A DNA stretch of 64,000 bases from Torymus aiolomorphi (Eukaryota > Arthropoda > Insecta > Hymenoptera > Torymidae). Both the position numbers and the translations under genes were made by a program. Below, piece by piece: positions 22,471 through 33,453 of the stretch; within the stretch, counting starts at the first letter, position 1, and every line of letters begins with the position of its first letter. The DNA lies in assembly GCA_036365515.1 (NCBI GenBank), contig CM070877.1, positions 68,372,022 through 68,436,021 of the forward strand. Reading direction: 5' to 3'. The notes under the pieces were generated by a model, which saw nothing but the letters and a program-made list of their open reading frames with translations, did no database searches and was not told the origin of the DNA.

Positions 22471-22810
22471 TTCGAGAGTCGGGCGCAGCGGACTCACGCG
22501 AGCCAGCGGCGACCGTGCGGCCGTACCGACTCTCTCCGATTCCCCCCGCTCCGCAGCGATTCCAGGAACTAATCGCACGCTGTATACAGTTTTGTTCGAT
22601 CGCCGCCGACTCTCGTGAGCTGCGTCAGCCGAACCACCTTCTACCGCTTCCCCCATTCCGTCTCCACTCAAGTCGTACTGACCGTGTGTATATGAATGGA
22701 TATCTATATTATATGTTCGAGCGTAGCGGAATCGCGCGAACGGCGCGAGCCAACGCCAGCCGGGCGCGGGCCATCTCTCCCCGATTTTCCCACTTCGCTC
22801 CAATTTGACG
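22471..22810. other. GC-rich, CpG-rich segment
   Basis: About 340 bp of GC-rich DNA next to the right end of the transposon. Frames are open on both strands but show only composition-driven Arg/Pro/Ser-rich peptides. It may be an outer part of the transposon, since 1310-1339 shares GGCCCG(C/T)TTCTGC with 22440-22455. Confidence 0.4.
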
Positions 22811-24419
22811 CACTTATAGCTCGTATTATAATAGATGAGTAAACAAAGCGCTAAAACAATAAAAGAAATTATAATTAATGGTTAATATTTGTTTTTTCCT
22901 TTAAGAGTAATTTTTCTAATTCTGTTTATTTCTTTTATTGTACATTAAAACTAATGTTAGTTATGCGTTAAATAATTAACGTACTTAAAGCCCAGTGAAA
23001 TTCTTCATAATGTGAGAAAAGTGGCGTTAATAGTTATAATCTAGTATTGACTAAAACGTGATGTTATGTAATAGATTAATCTAAAAAATAGAGAGAGATA
23101 TATAGTATTGAAATATTTTTGATGTATATCATGAAAAGATTTATAATTTGTTAAATACTGTTGATCTTAATCTTTCTCAGAGGAAAAACCCATTTGTAAA
23201 AATAATCAAATTTCTTTTTGTATGGATAGGTGGAGTAATTATGAGATTTAAATTTAATATCAATTTTGTTAAGTGGGAGAGTTTACACATCTATCGCACT
23301 AGTTTGTTCGCTGCAAAGATTGGTTCATAAATTCTAAAGATATTTTAGATCGAAATTGTTTCATTGTTTTTTTTTTCAAATCACAATTTTCGGTGGTGAT
23401 ATTATATATACGATATACGTGTGTAAAATCGCATTAAGATTCGGCAACAATTGAGTTTTCATATTATTTAAAATAAGAGCGACTGTAAAATCATTAGTAT
23501 GTGATGAGTAGATTTCAGGATTTCAAAGAAATTTAAACCAGACAAAACATATTGTTTCTGCTGTTGCATGCATTATTAAGAATAACATCGTCATATTGTC
23601 AAATCTCATTATCAATTGTAATTTTTCGTTTCTATAATATTGTATTTTTCGAAAAATCTCTAGTTATTGACACGAAATTCCAATCTTTATTGGATGCACG
23701 AGCATTCTTTTTAGAAAAACTAACAGGAAAATTTTTTGCCGATGCAAATGATTTTTTCTGCTTGAGTAACGTACGCTAAATTCCATAACGTAGGCGAAAT
23801 GGATCTCGTAGACCATAAATCTAATGCATAAAATCAGTACATACATAATCATATTTTTTCGATTCAGTATGTCTAAAATGCGATTTTACGTATACATAAA
23901 TTTTTCAAAACGCGTTTACGCCTCCTGTATAAATATATCGTTCGATATACGTGCGAAAGATTGTTCTATACTCGTATGTTTGTCACCCTCGCTTCTCCCG
24001 GGCGACAAACCACACACTCGTGCTAGAATCAACACTTTCGCACTTGTATCGAAATATACTATTAAGTATAAGAAGAAACTATATTTTCTAAACTTTAATT
24101 CAATGAGAAAAAAAAATTACATTAGGCACCCCTAACAGAAGGATTGGTGTTACTTTCCATGGTATCATGGTCTTATACTTGTTTTTTTTTTACAGTTGCT
24201 TAAAACATGCCTATTTTCACGACAAAAAGTCGCAAAGAAAATCGCGCATTCCGAGCGTAAGTTGGAAAAAGATGAAAAATAGTACATTATGTAACAAGTG
24301 AGAAAAGTCACTCTTGATTCCCGCGGGTGGGTTGCCTGCCCGAGCGAGCGAAGCGAAGCGAGAGCAGTGATCACCCGAGGGAATCATCGACTTTTCTCCC
24401 GAATTACATATAGTACTTT
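22811..24419. other. AT-rich DNA with hairpin clusters
   Basis: Mostly featureless AT-rich sequence. At 23960-24060 and 24290-24410 lie CpG-rich hairpins resembling 17470-17690: GGTTGCCTGCCCGAGCGAGCG with CGAAGCGAAGCGAGAGCAGTGATCACCCGAGGG pieces, and GCACTTGTATCGAAAT, the complement of the motif near 17468. No gene is seen. Confidence 0.5.
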
Positions 24420-24751
24420 ATTCCCATCTCAACTGTGGCCACTTTTTTATTTGGAAAGTGGAACCGACGGAAATATGGGGAGTGTATGTAAACATGGGCG
24501 GCGGCCGGCAAAAAGAGGGAAATATGGCCATATTTCCCTCTTTTTGCGAGAAATATGGTCATATTTCCCTCTTTTTGCGAGAAATATGGTCATATTTCCC
24601 TCTTTTGCGGGAAATATGGCATATTTCCCTCTTTTGTGGGAAATATCGTCATATTTCTTGCAAACATTAAATTTATTGAAAGAGGGAAACAAATATAACT
24701 TTTGTTCGGCTTTCCAGAGAAAAAAGTGGCCATATTTGTTGAGATGGGAAT
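24420..24751. mobile_element. palindromic MITE built of about 35-bp self-complementary units
   Basis: The outer repeats are ATTCCCATCTCAAC at the left and GTTGAGATGGGAAT at the right, each followed inward by a GTGGCCA block. The core repeats GGGAAATATGGNCATATTTCCC about five times (24518-24660), each unit itself a palindrome, with CTCTTTTTGCGAG spacers. The transcript would fold into a chain of hairpins. Frames across it reflect the repeats. Confidence 0.8.
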
Positions 24752-25669
24752 AAAATCCATTTTTTCAAAGTTTAGCGGGAAAAAAGATTTTTTCCCCGCT
24801 ACCTACAACGTAATTTTGTAAAATTGTCTCTTAGTGTAAAATTTATATATTTTATATTTTTTTGGCTTGTTTAGACTGATATAAGATAATTTTTAAAGTT
24901 TCAATGGTAAAATAACAATAGTTATTACCACTTATACAAACAATTGAAAAAAATTACATTTCGATTTAAAATAAATATAAAAAAGACGCATTTATTTGTA
25001 ACTAGCGTTAATTTAGCGCGCTACGCGCGCCCTTTCTTCGCTGTTTCCCGGTTTCTTTCGAGTTTCGAGATCGATTCGAGATTTCGAGATACCTCGCAGA
25101 AACGCTCGAAAACCGAACTAATATCGATCGCTCAATTTATATTAAAGAGGATAAGCTATGCAAATAAAAACAGAAAATGCAATGATTTGTAACTGCATAG
25201 TAGATGACTCGAATTGCGCGATCCCCTAGGCCTACGCAACTTAAATGCAAACAAAAAGGACCTCTCATGGATTCGTTAAAAAAAAGGTGTGTACTTAACA
25301 CGGAAAAGAGAGCTATTTTAAACTCAGGTGAGAAGATTTCAGCTTATTTTCTTCGTTTGTTGCACAATATGCTATTTGGATATACTTGCCCGTCATTCGA
25401 TTTTACGAACATAAAATATTATTTGCGAACGTACAAACGCGATTGCACGTACGCGAAATCGGGTACGTGAAATCGTATTTTACGTCGGCAAAAGAGTCGG
25501 TAAAATCGAATATTACGTATATCAAAAACTAATTTTCTTTAGAGTTTTCTGAAGAACATTATCGAAGATGTAATGGAGGTACGAAAAAATAGAAAAACCA
25601 AAACCATTTTTGTTTGTCATTGAATTTCTTATAAATAAAGTATTATGGCGATGGAATAAGTTTTGGTAA
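24752..25669. other. AT-rich DNA, nothing recognised
   Basis: No coding sequence supported. A patch at 25010-25110 is slightly GC-richer with repeated TTTCGAGAT-type words; 25425-25520 has several TACG-centred words. Neither is assignable. Confidence 0.5.
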
Positions 25670-26826
25670 ATTAAAAAAACCGCTGCCAATTCATTGGCAC
25701 GTAGCTTCCTCAAACTTAATTTACTGATTCCTTTAATTAATTTTTAATTCCAATATTTAAAATTTAATACTTCAGAAAGACAGAAATAACAAAACTCCAA
25801 CATAATTTATTCAAATTTTTATAGATTATACATTTCCACAAAATTTCACATACATAAAATATATATCACAATTGCCTATAAATTTCCAACTGATATTTAG
25901 AGCTAAATGTCTAGAAAAATTTTAACCTCAAATATCACTTTGCCAAAAGAACTCATCCGAGAACTATCAATAATATACCTCTACAATGAATTTTGAGGCG
26001 AATAAGACAATTTTACTCTTGTAATAGTTGAACATATAAAACTCATTTTTTTTCATTTTTCAATTTTTACGTTTTTGTTAATAACAAAAGAACCGTGATA
26101 GCTAGAGAATTAATTTTTTTTAGAAAATATAATTAATTTAATTCTCCTTCGAATACCACCCACCCCATTTAGATACATAGAGCCGTTCTCGAGAAATTAC
26201 GATTTAAAAAAAAATTGAAAAAATTTTAACCTCAAATATCTTCGAAATTTATGGATCAATCCTTTTGCCCAAAGAACTCACACGATTGGTATACAAAATC
26301 TACCCCTACAAAGAATTTCAAAGTGATTAAGCCAATTTTACTACAGTTATTGAACGACAAAAATAATCACTTTTTTTATAAATTATTTTTTTTCTCAAAA
26401 AATAATGAATAAAAAAACCTAAAAATTTAGTAAGTTACAGTACTTAATATCCTTTATAACCAAAAAAATATTCATGTTAATATCTTTTTTTAATTTCGAA
26501 ATATAACCTATTTACAAAAAGTTACGTTTTCATTAATAACTTATGACGAAATATAGCTACCGACTTTTTTTTTTTTTAAATAGTAGATAATTTTATCCTA
26601 CATACAGAGAATTCATGCTATATAAACAATATTTGTTCTAAATATTAAAAAAATCAAAAAAAAATTTTGAAAATTAAAAAATGGTTATAAAAAAAAAAAA
26701 TTAAATTTTACAAAAATAGAATATTGACCCCAATTGTGGAAGCAAAATCTAAAAAAACGATCACTCTACCGTTAAAATCGGTCGAATAGATCATGAGATA
26801 TCAGCGTATACGGACATACATACACA

Positions 26827-26864
<38 letters not shown>

Positions 26865-26990
26865 CACATCCATACGGACATTTTCCAAAAATAGTGTATT
26901 TCGATTCCAAATTTGCTAAATAACATTTCTAACACATTAACTCATAAACCTTTTTTTTACTATCACAAAACTTCCTCTATGAGGAAGCAA
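25670..26990 (-). mobile_element. AGGAAGC-bounded non-coding element, copy 2
   Basis: This is the reverse-oriented copy of the 18462-20175 element. Its right end here is CTATGAGGAAGC preceded by CTATCACAAAACTTCCTC, and its left end is AAAAAACCGCTGCCAATTC, then GCTTCCTCAAACTT. The CA microsatellite at about 26820-26862 sits at the same internal site as the TG run of copy 1. The interior is AT-rich with repeated TTAACCTCAAATATC modules. Confidence 0.7.
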
Positions 26991-27374
26991 AACATTATCC
27001 TCAGATATATTTTATATTAATCTATTATTAAGAATATATTCCTCTCTTAAAAGAATGATGAAATACAACGATTCCGACTGGCCAAGTCCGTTTAAAAGGA
27101 ACCCCCGATTGGTCGACGGTCACTTCAGTTTTTCGAATGTGGTCTTGACTGATTGGGCCAAATAAAACCTGCAAAGTTTGGAATAATGAAATATTTAAAC
27201 TCAAAATATAAGTATAAATATTATTACTCACTTGAAATTTGGTTTTGTACGACAAAAAAAACATTCAAAGTTTATCTGTAGTTAACGATGAGGAATGATG
27301 AATACTGTTCTGAATACACTTAAATTTCTAGACAACAAATTACTTCCTCCTAGAGGAAGCTTTGTAATCGTAAA
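26991..27374. other. non-coding spacer with another AGGAAGC end
   Basis: AT-rich sequence. At 27342-27365 ACTTCCTCCTAGAGGAAGCTTTG repeats the left end of the AGGAAGC element and directly precedes the satellite array. Confidence 0.5.
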
Positions 27375-30300
27375 ATTTTCATAGCAACATAATGAATTAT
27401 TTCCATCCTAAAATTTGTCTCGAGTTAATAAACTCTCGAGAACTGATTTTTTTTTCGGCATTTTTTGTGTATTTTTTGCTATTTTAGCGCCGGTGCCCCC
27501 CCCCCCCCAAGCGAAAGGTTCTGGATCAATTTTCATGTCCCCTATTTTTGTACAAGTTCATAGCAACATAATGAATTATTTTCAGCTATAAAATTTGTCT
27601 CGAAAGAATAAACTCCCCAGAACGGATTGCTTTCAGTCTTTTTCGTGTATTTTTCGCTATTTTAGCGCCTTTACATCTCCCAAGCGAAAGGCTCCGGATC
27701 AATATTCATATCGCCAATTTTTTTACAAAGCTATGGCAAAATATTGAAGTAATTTCAACCATAAAATTTGTCTCGAATTAATAAACACATGAGAGAAGAT
27801 TTTTTAACAGTATTTTCCGTGCATTACCGCTATTTTAGCCCCATTGCACCCCCCAAGCGAAAGGTTTCAGATCGAATTTCATATAGCCAATTTTTTTAAC
27901 AGAGCTATGGCAATTTCTGGAAAAAATATCAGCCATAAAATTTGTGTAAAATTAATAACCTCACGAGAGATGATTTTTTCATGGTATTTTTCGTGTATTT
28001 CCCGCTATCTTAGCTCCTTTGCACCCCCCAAGCGAAACGTTCGGGAGCGCATGTCATATCGTCATTTATTTTGCAGGGCTATGGCAAGATTTGGAAGAAA
28101 TATCAGCCATAAAATTTGTCTTAAATTAATAAACTCACGAGACATGATTTTTTCTCGATGCTTTGCGAATATTTTCCGCTATTTTAGTCCCTTTGCACCC
28201 GCCAAACGAAAGCTTCCGAATCGAATGTCATATCGCCAATTTTTTTCCAAAGCTATGGCAACCACTGGAAGAAATATCAGCCATAAAATTTGTCTTAAAT
28301 TAATAAACTCACGAGAGATGATTTTTGCACAGTATTTTCGTGTATTTTCCGCTATTTTAGCCGCTTTGCACCCCCACAAGCGAAAGGTTCCGGATCGATT
28401 TTCATATCGGCAATTTTTTACAAAGCTATGGCAACATCTGGAAGAAATATCAGTCATAAAATTTGTCTTAAATTAATAAACTCACGAGACATGATTTTTT
28501 CTCGATGCTTTGCGAATATTTTCCGCTATTTTAGTTCCTTTGCACCCCCCACGCGAAAGGTTCCGGCTCGAATGCCATATCGCCAATTTTTTTCCAAAGC
28601 TATGACAACATCTGGAAGAAATATCAGCCATAAAATTTGTCTTAAATTAAGAAACTCACGAGAGATGAATTTTTCATGGTATTTTTCGTGTATTTTGCGC
28701 TATTTTAGCCCCTTTGCACCCCCCAAGCGAAAGGTTCCGGATCGCATGTCATATCGTCCTTTATTTTTCAGGGCTATGGCAACATCTGGAAGAAATATCA
28801 GCCATAAAATTTGTCTTAAATTAATAAGCTCACGAGACATGATATTTTCTCAATGCTTTGCGAATATTTTCCGCTATTTTAGTCCCTTTGCACCCCCCAA
28901 GCGAAAGATTCCGGGTCGAATTTCTTATCGCCAATTTTTTTACAATGCTATGGCATCATCTGGAAGAAGTATCAGCCATAAAATTTGTATTAAATTAATA
29001 AACTCACGAGAGATGATTTTTTCACGGTATTTCTCGTGTTTTTTCCGCTATTTTAGCTCCTTTGCACACCCCAAGCGAAAGGTTCCAGAACGAATGTCTT
29101 ATCGCCAATTTTTTTCCAACGCTATGGCAACTTCTGGAAGAAATATCAGCCATAAAATTTGTCTAAAATTAATAAACTCAGGAGAGATGATTTTTTCACG
29201 GTATTTTTCGTGTATTTTCCGCTATTTTAGCTCCTTTGCACACCCCAAGCGAAAGGTTCCAGATCGAATGTCATATCGCCATTTTTTTCCAAAGCTATGG
29301 CAACATCTGGAAGAAATATCAGCCATAAAATTTGTCTTAAATTAAGAAACTCACGAGAGATGAATTTTTCACGGTATTTTTCGAGTTTTTTTCGCTATTT
29401 TAGCCCCTTTGCACCACCCCAGTGAAAGGTTCCGGATCGCCTGTCATATCGTCATTTATTTTGCAGGGCTGTAGCAACATTTGGAAGAAATATCAGCCAT
29501 AAAATTTGTCTTAAATTAATAAACTCACGAGACATGATTTTTTCTCAATGCTTTGCGAATATTTTCCGCTATTTTAGTCCATTTGCACCCCCCAAGCGAA
29601 AGGTTCACGATCGAATTTCTTATCGCCAATTTTTTTACAAAGTAACATCTGGAAGAAATATCAGCCATAAAATTTATCTTAAATTAATAAACTCAAGAGA
29701 TGATTTTTTCACAGTATTTTCGTGTATTTTCCGCTATTTTAGCCGCTCTGCACCCCCCCCCCCCCCCAGCGAAAGGTTCCGCATCGATTTTCACATCGGC
29801 AATTTTTTTACAAAGCTATGGCAACATCTGGAAGAAATATCAGCCATAAAATTTGTCTTAAATTAATAAACTCACGAGACATGATTTTTTCTCGGTGCTT
29901 TGCGAAATTTTCCCCTATTTTAGTCCATTTGCACCCCCCACGTGAAAGGTTCCCGATCGAATTTCTTATCGCCAATTTTTTTCCAACGCTATGGCAAATT
30001 CTGGAAGAAATATCAGCCATAAAATTTGTCTAAAATTAATAAACTCAGGAGAGATGATTTTTTCACGGTATTTTTCGTGTATTTTCCGCTATTTTAGCTC
30101 CTTTGCACACCCCAAGCGAAAGGTTCCAGATCGAATGTCATATCGCCATTTTTTTCCAAAGCTATGGCAACATCTGGAAGAAATATCAGCCATAAAATTT
30201 GTCTTAAATTAAGAAACTCACGAGAGATGAATTTTTCACGGTTTTTTTCTAGTTTTTTTCGCTATTTTAGCCCCTTTGCACCACCCCAGTGAAAGGTTCC

Positions 30301-31435
30301 GGATCGCCTGTCATATCGTCATTTATTTTGCAGGGCTGTAGCAACATTTGGAAGAAATATCAGCCATAAAATTTGTCTTAAATTAATTAACTCACGAGAC
30401 ATGATTTTTTCTCAATGCTTTGCGAATATTTTCCGCTATTTTAGTCCCTTTGCACCCGCCAAGCGAAAGGTTCCCGATCGAATTTCTTATCGCCAATTTT
30501 TTTACAAAGTAACATCTGGAAGAAGTATCAGCCGTAAAATTTGTCTTAAATTAATAAACTCACGAGAGATGATTTTTTCACAGTATTTTCGTGTATTTTC
30601 CGCTATTTTAGCCGCTCTGCACCCCCCCCCCCCCCCCAAGCGAAAGGTTCCCGATCGATTTTCACATCGGCAATTTTTTTTACAAAGCTATGGCAACATC
30701 TGGAAGAAATATCAGCCATAAAATGTGTCTTAAATTAATAAACTCACGAGACATGATTTTTTCTCGGTGCTTTGCGAAATTTTCCCCTATTTTAGTCCAT
30801 TTGCACCCCTCACGCGAAAGGTTCCGGCTCGAATGCCATATCGGCAATTTTTTTCCAAAGCTATGGCAACATCTGGAAGAAATATGAGCCATAAAATTTG
30901 TCTTAAATTAAGTAACTTACGAGAGATGAATTTTTCACGGTATTTTTCGTGTATCTTCCGCTATTTTAGCCTCTTTGCACCCCCCAAGCGAAAGGTTCCG
31001 GATCGAATTTCACATCGTCAATTATTTTGGAGGGCTATGGCAACATCTGGAAGAAATATCGGTCATAAAATTTGTCTTAATTGAAGTAACTCACGAGAGA
31101 TGATTTTTTCACAATATTTTTCGTGTATTTGCCGCTATTTTAGCCATTGTGCACACCCCAACCGAAAGTTTCCTGATCGAATTTCATATCCCTAATTTTT
31201 TGACGACTCTATGACAATATCTGGAAGAAATATCAGCCGTAAAATTTGTCTTAAATTAATAAACTCACGAGAGGTGGTTTTTTTCACAGTATTTTTCGTG
31301 TATTTTCCCCTATTTTAGTCCCTTTGCACCCCCAAGCGAAAGGTTACGGATCGATTTTCATATCGACAATATTTTTACAAAGCTATGGTAACATCTTGAA
31401 GCAATTTCAGCCATAAAATTTGTCTTAAATTATAA
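27375..31435. repeat. satellite array, 174-bp monomer, about 23 copies
   Basis: A unit containing GCTATTTTAG, CACCCCCCAAGCGAAAGGTTCC, GCTATGGCAACATCTGG and AGCCATAAAATTTGTCTTAAA recurs every 173-175 bp: the CCATAAAATTT landmark falls at 27932, 28107, 28281, 28454, 28628, 28802 and 28976. The period is a multiple of three, so in-frame copies create long but non-genic open frames. A poly-C stretch in each monomer varies from 5 to 15 residues. Monomers at both edges are more diverged than those in the centre, as expected for an array homogenised by unequal exchange. Confidence 0.95.
29100..30840. repeat. higher-order repeat, two 867-bp blocks of five monomers
   Basis: Variant features return after exactly 867 bp: the GCTATGGCAA next to CCAAC at 29121 and 29988, and the unusual TTGCAGGGCTGTAGCAAC at 29461 and 30328. 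Neighbouring monomers within a block differ more from each other than each does from its partner five units away. This is a recent duplication of a five-monomer block. Confidence 0.85.
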
Positions 31436-31584
31436 TCTCAGATGGTATCAATTTATTTGTCATGTATTGTCTAGTCGGGGTGGTTTTAGGGATGATGTGG
31501 GTGGATAATCACTTTGGAAACAACTTATTTTGCAGTTTGTGCATGTTTTGTACATATCTCTAAGAGGTAATATCAAAGAAAGCG

Positions 31585-32247
31585 AATTTGGAAATTTTCG
31601 ATATTTCGTTCGCGATGAACGTTCAGAATTCGAAACCCATCGAAAATCTCAGTTTTATGAAGCAACGACTTTTTGAAAATTATTACCCCGTAGATCTAGT
31701 TAATATACACATTGAAAAAAGATTAAAATTTTTAAATAACAAGTTGAAAAAATCTAAAGTAAACAAAAATTGACGTATAGTACTACCATTTGTAGAATTG
31801 AAACCCATTATGATAATCTTCTTTAATAAATATTATACAGACATAATTTATAGTACTACTAATAAATTTAAGCGTTTTATAAAATTGGGAAGAGATACAT
31901 GTAAAACAGGTGACAATACAAATGTGATTTACCGTATAGATTGTAATGACTGTGAGGCAACATACGTTGGGCAAACCAGCTGTAGGTTAGATATTAGAAT
32001 AAAAGAACATAAAAAAGGGTGCGAGTAATATGATAAGAACAACGCCTTATATACACATATTAGTAACACAAATCACAATTTTAATTTTAATAAAATAAAA
32101 ATATTCGATAAAGAGAGCCGGGTGGATTGCAGACTTCTATCTGAAATGATTTATATGCTTTCGCAAAATCGATTTGTAAATAAGATGACTGACACTATGA
32201 AATTAAATGATGACTATAAAGCGTTTATACATAGAAATAAAATCTAA
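31585..32247 (+). pseudogene. Penelope-like element GIY-YIG endonuclease, broken
   Basis: The reading contains FENYYPVDLVNIHIEKRL (the RT-to-linker region), then after a stop near 31771 NVIYRIDCNDCEATYVGQT, the two half-motifs of a GIY-YIG nuclease, with RIKEHKKG following. After a TAA near 32027 the same frame continues with ALYTHI-type and LLSEMIYM sequence, which in Penelope proteins ends the nuclease domain, and stops near 32247. The domain nicks DNA for target-primed copying. The RT part is missing from this locus; the fragment at 12504-13838 holds the complementary half. Confidence 0.85.
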
Positions 32248-32729
32248 GTTTCACCTCTCCAATGTTATATAACGGAGGTTAGCGCGAAGAATCAGTATTA
32301 GGAGCCCATAGAAATAAAGAACTGCCGATAGATGTATAGCAGTATAGACTAAATGTACTATAGACGTAGGCTAACGCAAGGCTAAATAAGAGCCACTATA
32401 CTTCATGTACCCCTAATACTGCTATGAAGTATACGATTAACTACACGTATTGACTCGCGGTCCACTTCGATTGTTTGCTATGTCACACCTTTTCTTACTA
32501 ACACATGCAACACCTTTAGTATATAAAGTCCAGATTGTTTAAGTATTTTCTCTTTGACTGGCAGTTGTCGCGGCGTAAAGCACGTTTCATAAAATGTAAT
32601 CTGTAAGTATTTATTGCGCTGTGAAATCGACTTTTGTGTAATTATGTATATATTTCCTTTAATTAATAGTGTTACTTATTACTTTCAATAAAGATCCTAA
32701 AAGAGAGGCATAAAATGCCCGAAACGTCG
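32248..32729 (+). other. Penelope-like 3' region
   Basis: Non-coding sequence after the nuclease. It has a TATAAAG at about 32522, an AATAAAG at about 32687 and a terminal hairpin. Penelope elements often carry a partial repeat of their own start (pseudo-LTR) here, so promoter-like words at this end are expected. The far end is interrupted by a MITE. Confidence 0.55.
32692..32729 (+). ncRNA. hammerhead-like motif, degenerate
   Basis: The hairpin GGCA-TAAAA-TGCC is followed directly by CGAAACGTC and preceded by CCTAAAAGAGA. In hammerhead ribozymes of Penelope elements a CTGANGA box, helix II, GAAA and a cleavage GTC lie in this order. Here helix II, GAAA and GTC are visible, but the CTGANGA box is not, so catalytic ability is doubtful. 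This is inference from layout. Confidence 0.35.
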
Positions 32730-33448
32730 CACACTGGGGCCGAAAGGTTCAAAACCACCTAGAGGTCATAATTCTCAACCGAATTTGAAAATTCAAAAAC
32801 AGGAACTTTTGTGACAAAATACCAAAGACCGCTACGAAGCCTAATTTTAAAAATATGAACCTATAAACCTAATTTATAACCTATAACCCCAAAATTTACA
32901 CTTGTGATTCCCAAAGATGCTATAAAACTTCAATTTATAAGTCCTTGACACATGCTCTCTTAACCTTGATTCATAAAATTGATCTACAGATTAAGTCTTG
33001 GGCCATTCTGTCAGAAATAGTATATATTTTTAGGATATACATTGTATGTGGTTTAAATAACATTTTTCTCTTTTTTATAGCTGATTTTGGCCTCAGAAGC
33101 CACTAGGTGTAAGACCCCCTTAAGACTTATGAGGTTAGGGCTGCTAGGTTTAGAGTTTATGAGTGCATGGCTTACTGGATCAAAGGTCAAGAGTTCACGA
33201 GTAAAGGGCTTACAAATTAAAGGTTTATCGTATTTTTGGGATTTGCAGGTCAAAAATTGAATTGATTGGTTGATGTGATAGGATTATATGACTCCTTAGA
33301 TTTATAGGTTAATTTTTTGGAAAATCAGGCTTCGTAGGGCTCCTCGATATTTGATAACGAATGTTCCTAAGCAAAAATTTTGAGATTCCGTTGAGAATTG
33401 CGACCTCTAGGTGGTTTTGAACCAAAAAATCCGTATGGTCCCAGTGTG
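32730..33448. mobile_element. 719-bp MITE with CGTCG target duplication
   Basis: The ends are CACACTGGG and CCCAGTGTG. Long inverted arms include TTCAAAACCACCTAGAGGTC at the left (about 32748) and its complement at the right (about 33402-33421), with GAAGCCTAATTTT and AAAATCAGGCTTC farther in. CGTCG stands on both sides (32725-32729 and 33449-33453). There is no transposase frame. Confidence 0.9.
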
Positions 33449-33453
33449 CGTCG

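Noticed and set aside
24298..24753. A 151-codon frame across the palindromic MITE
   Set aside because: The peptide repeats mirror the 35-bp units and occur on both strands.
27844..31084. Frames of up to 305 codons with repeated peptide units
   Set aside because: The 174-bp satellite has a period divisible by three, which keeps any stop-free frame open; neighbouring monomers vary as DNA, not as protein.
27375..31435. CRISPR array
   Set aside because: The repeats are contiguous monomers without unique spacers, in a eukaryotic context. The same holds for the 30-bp arrays at 57 and 58 kb.
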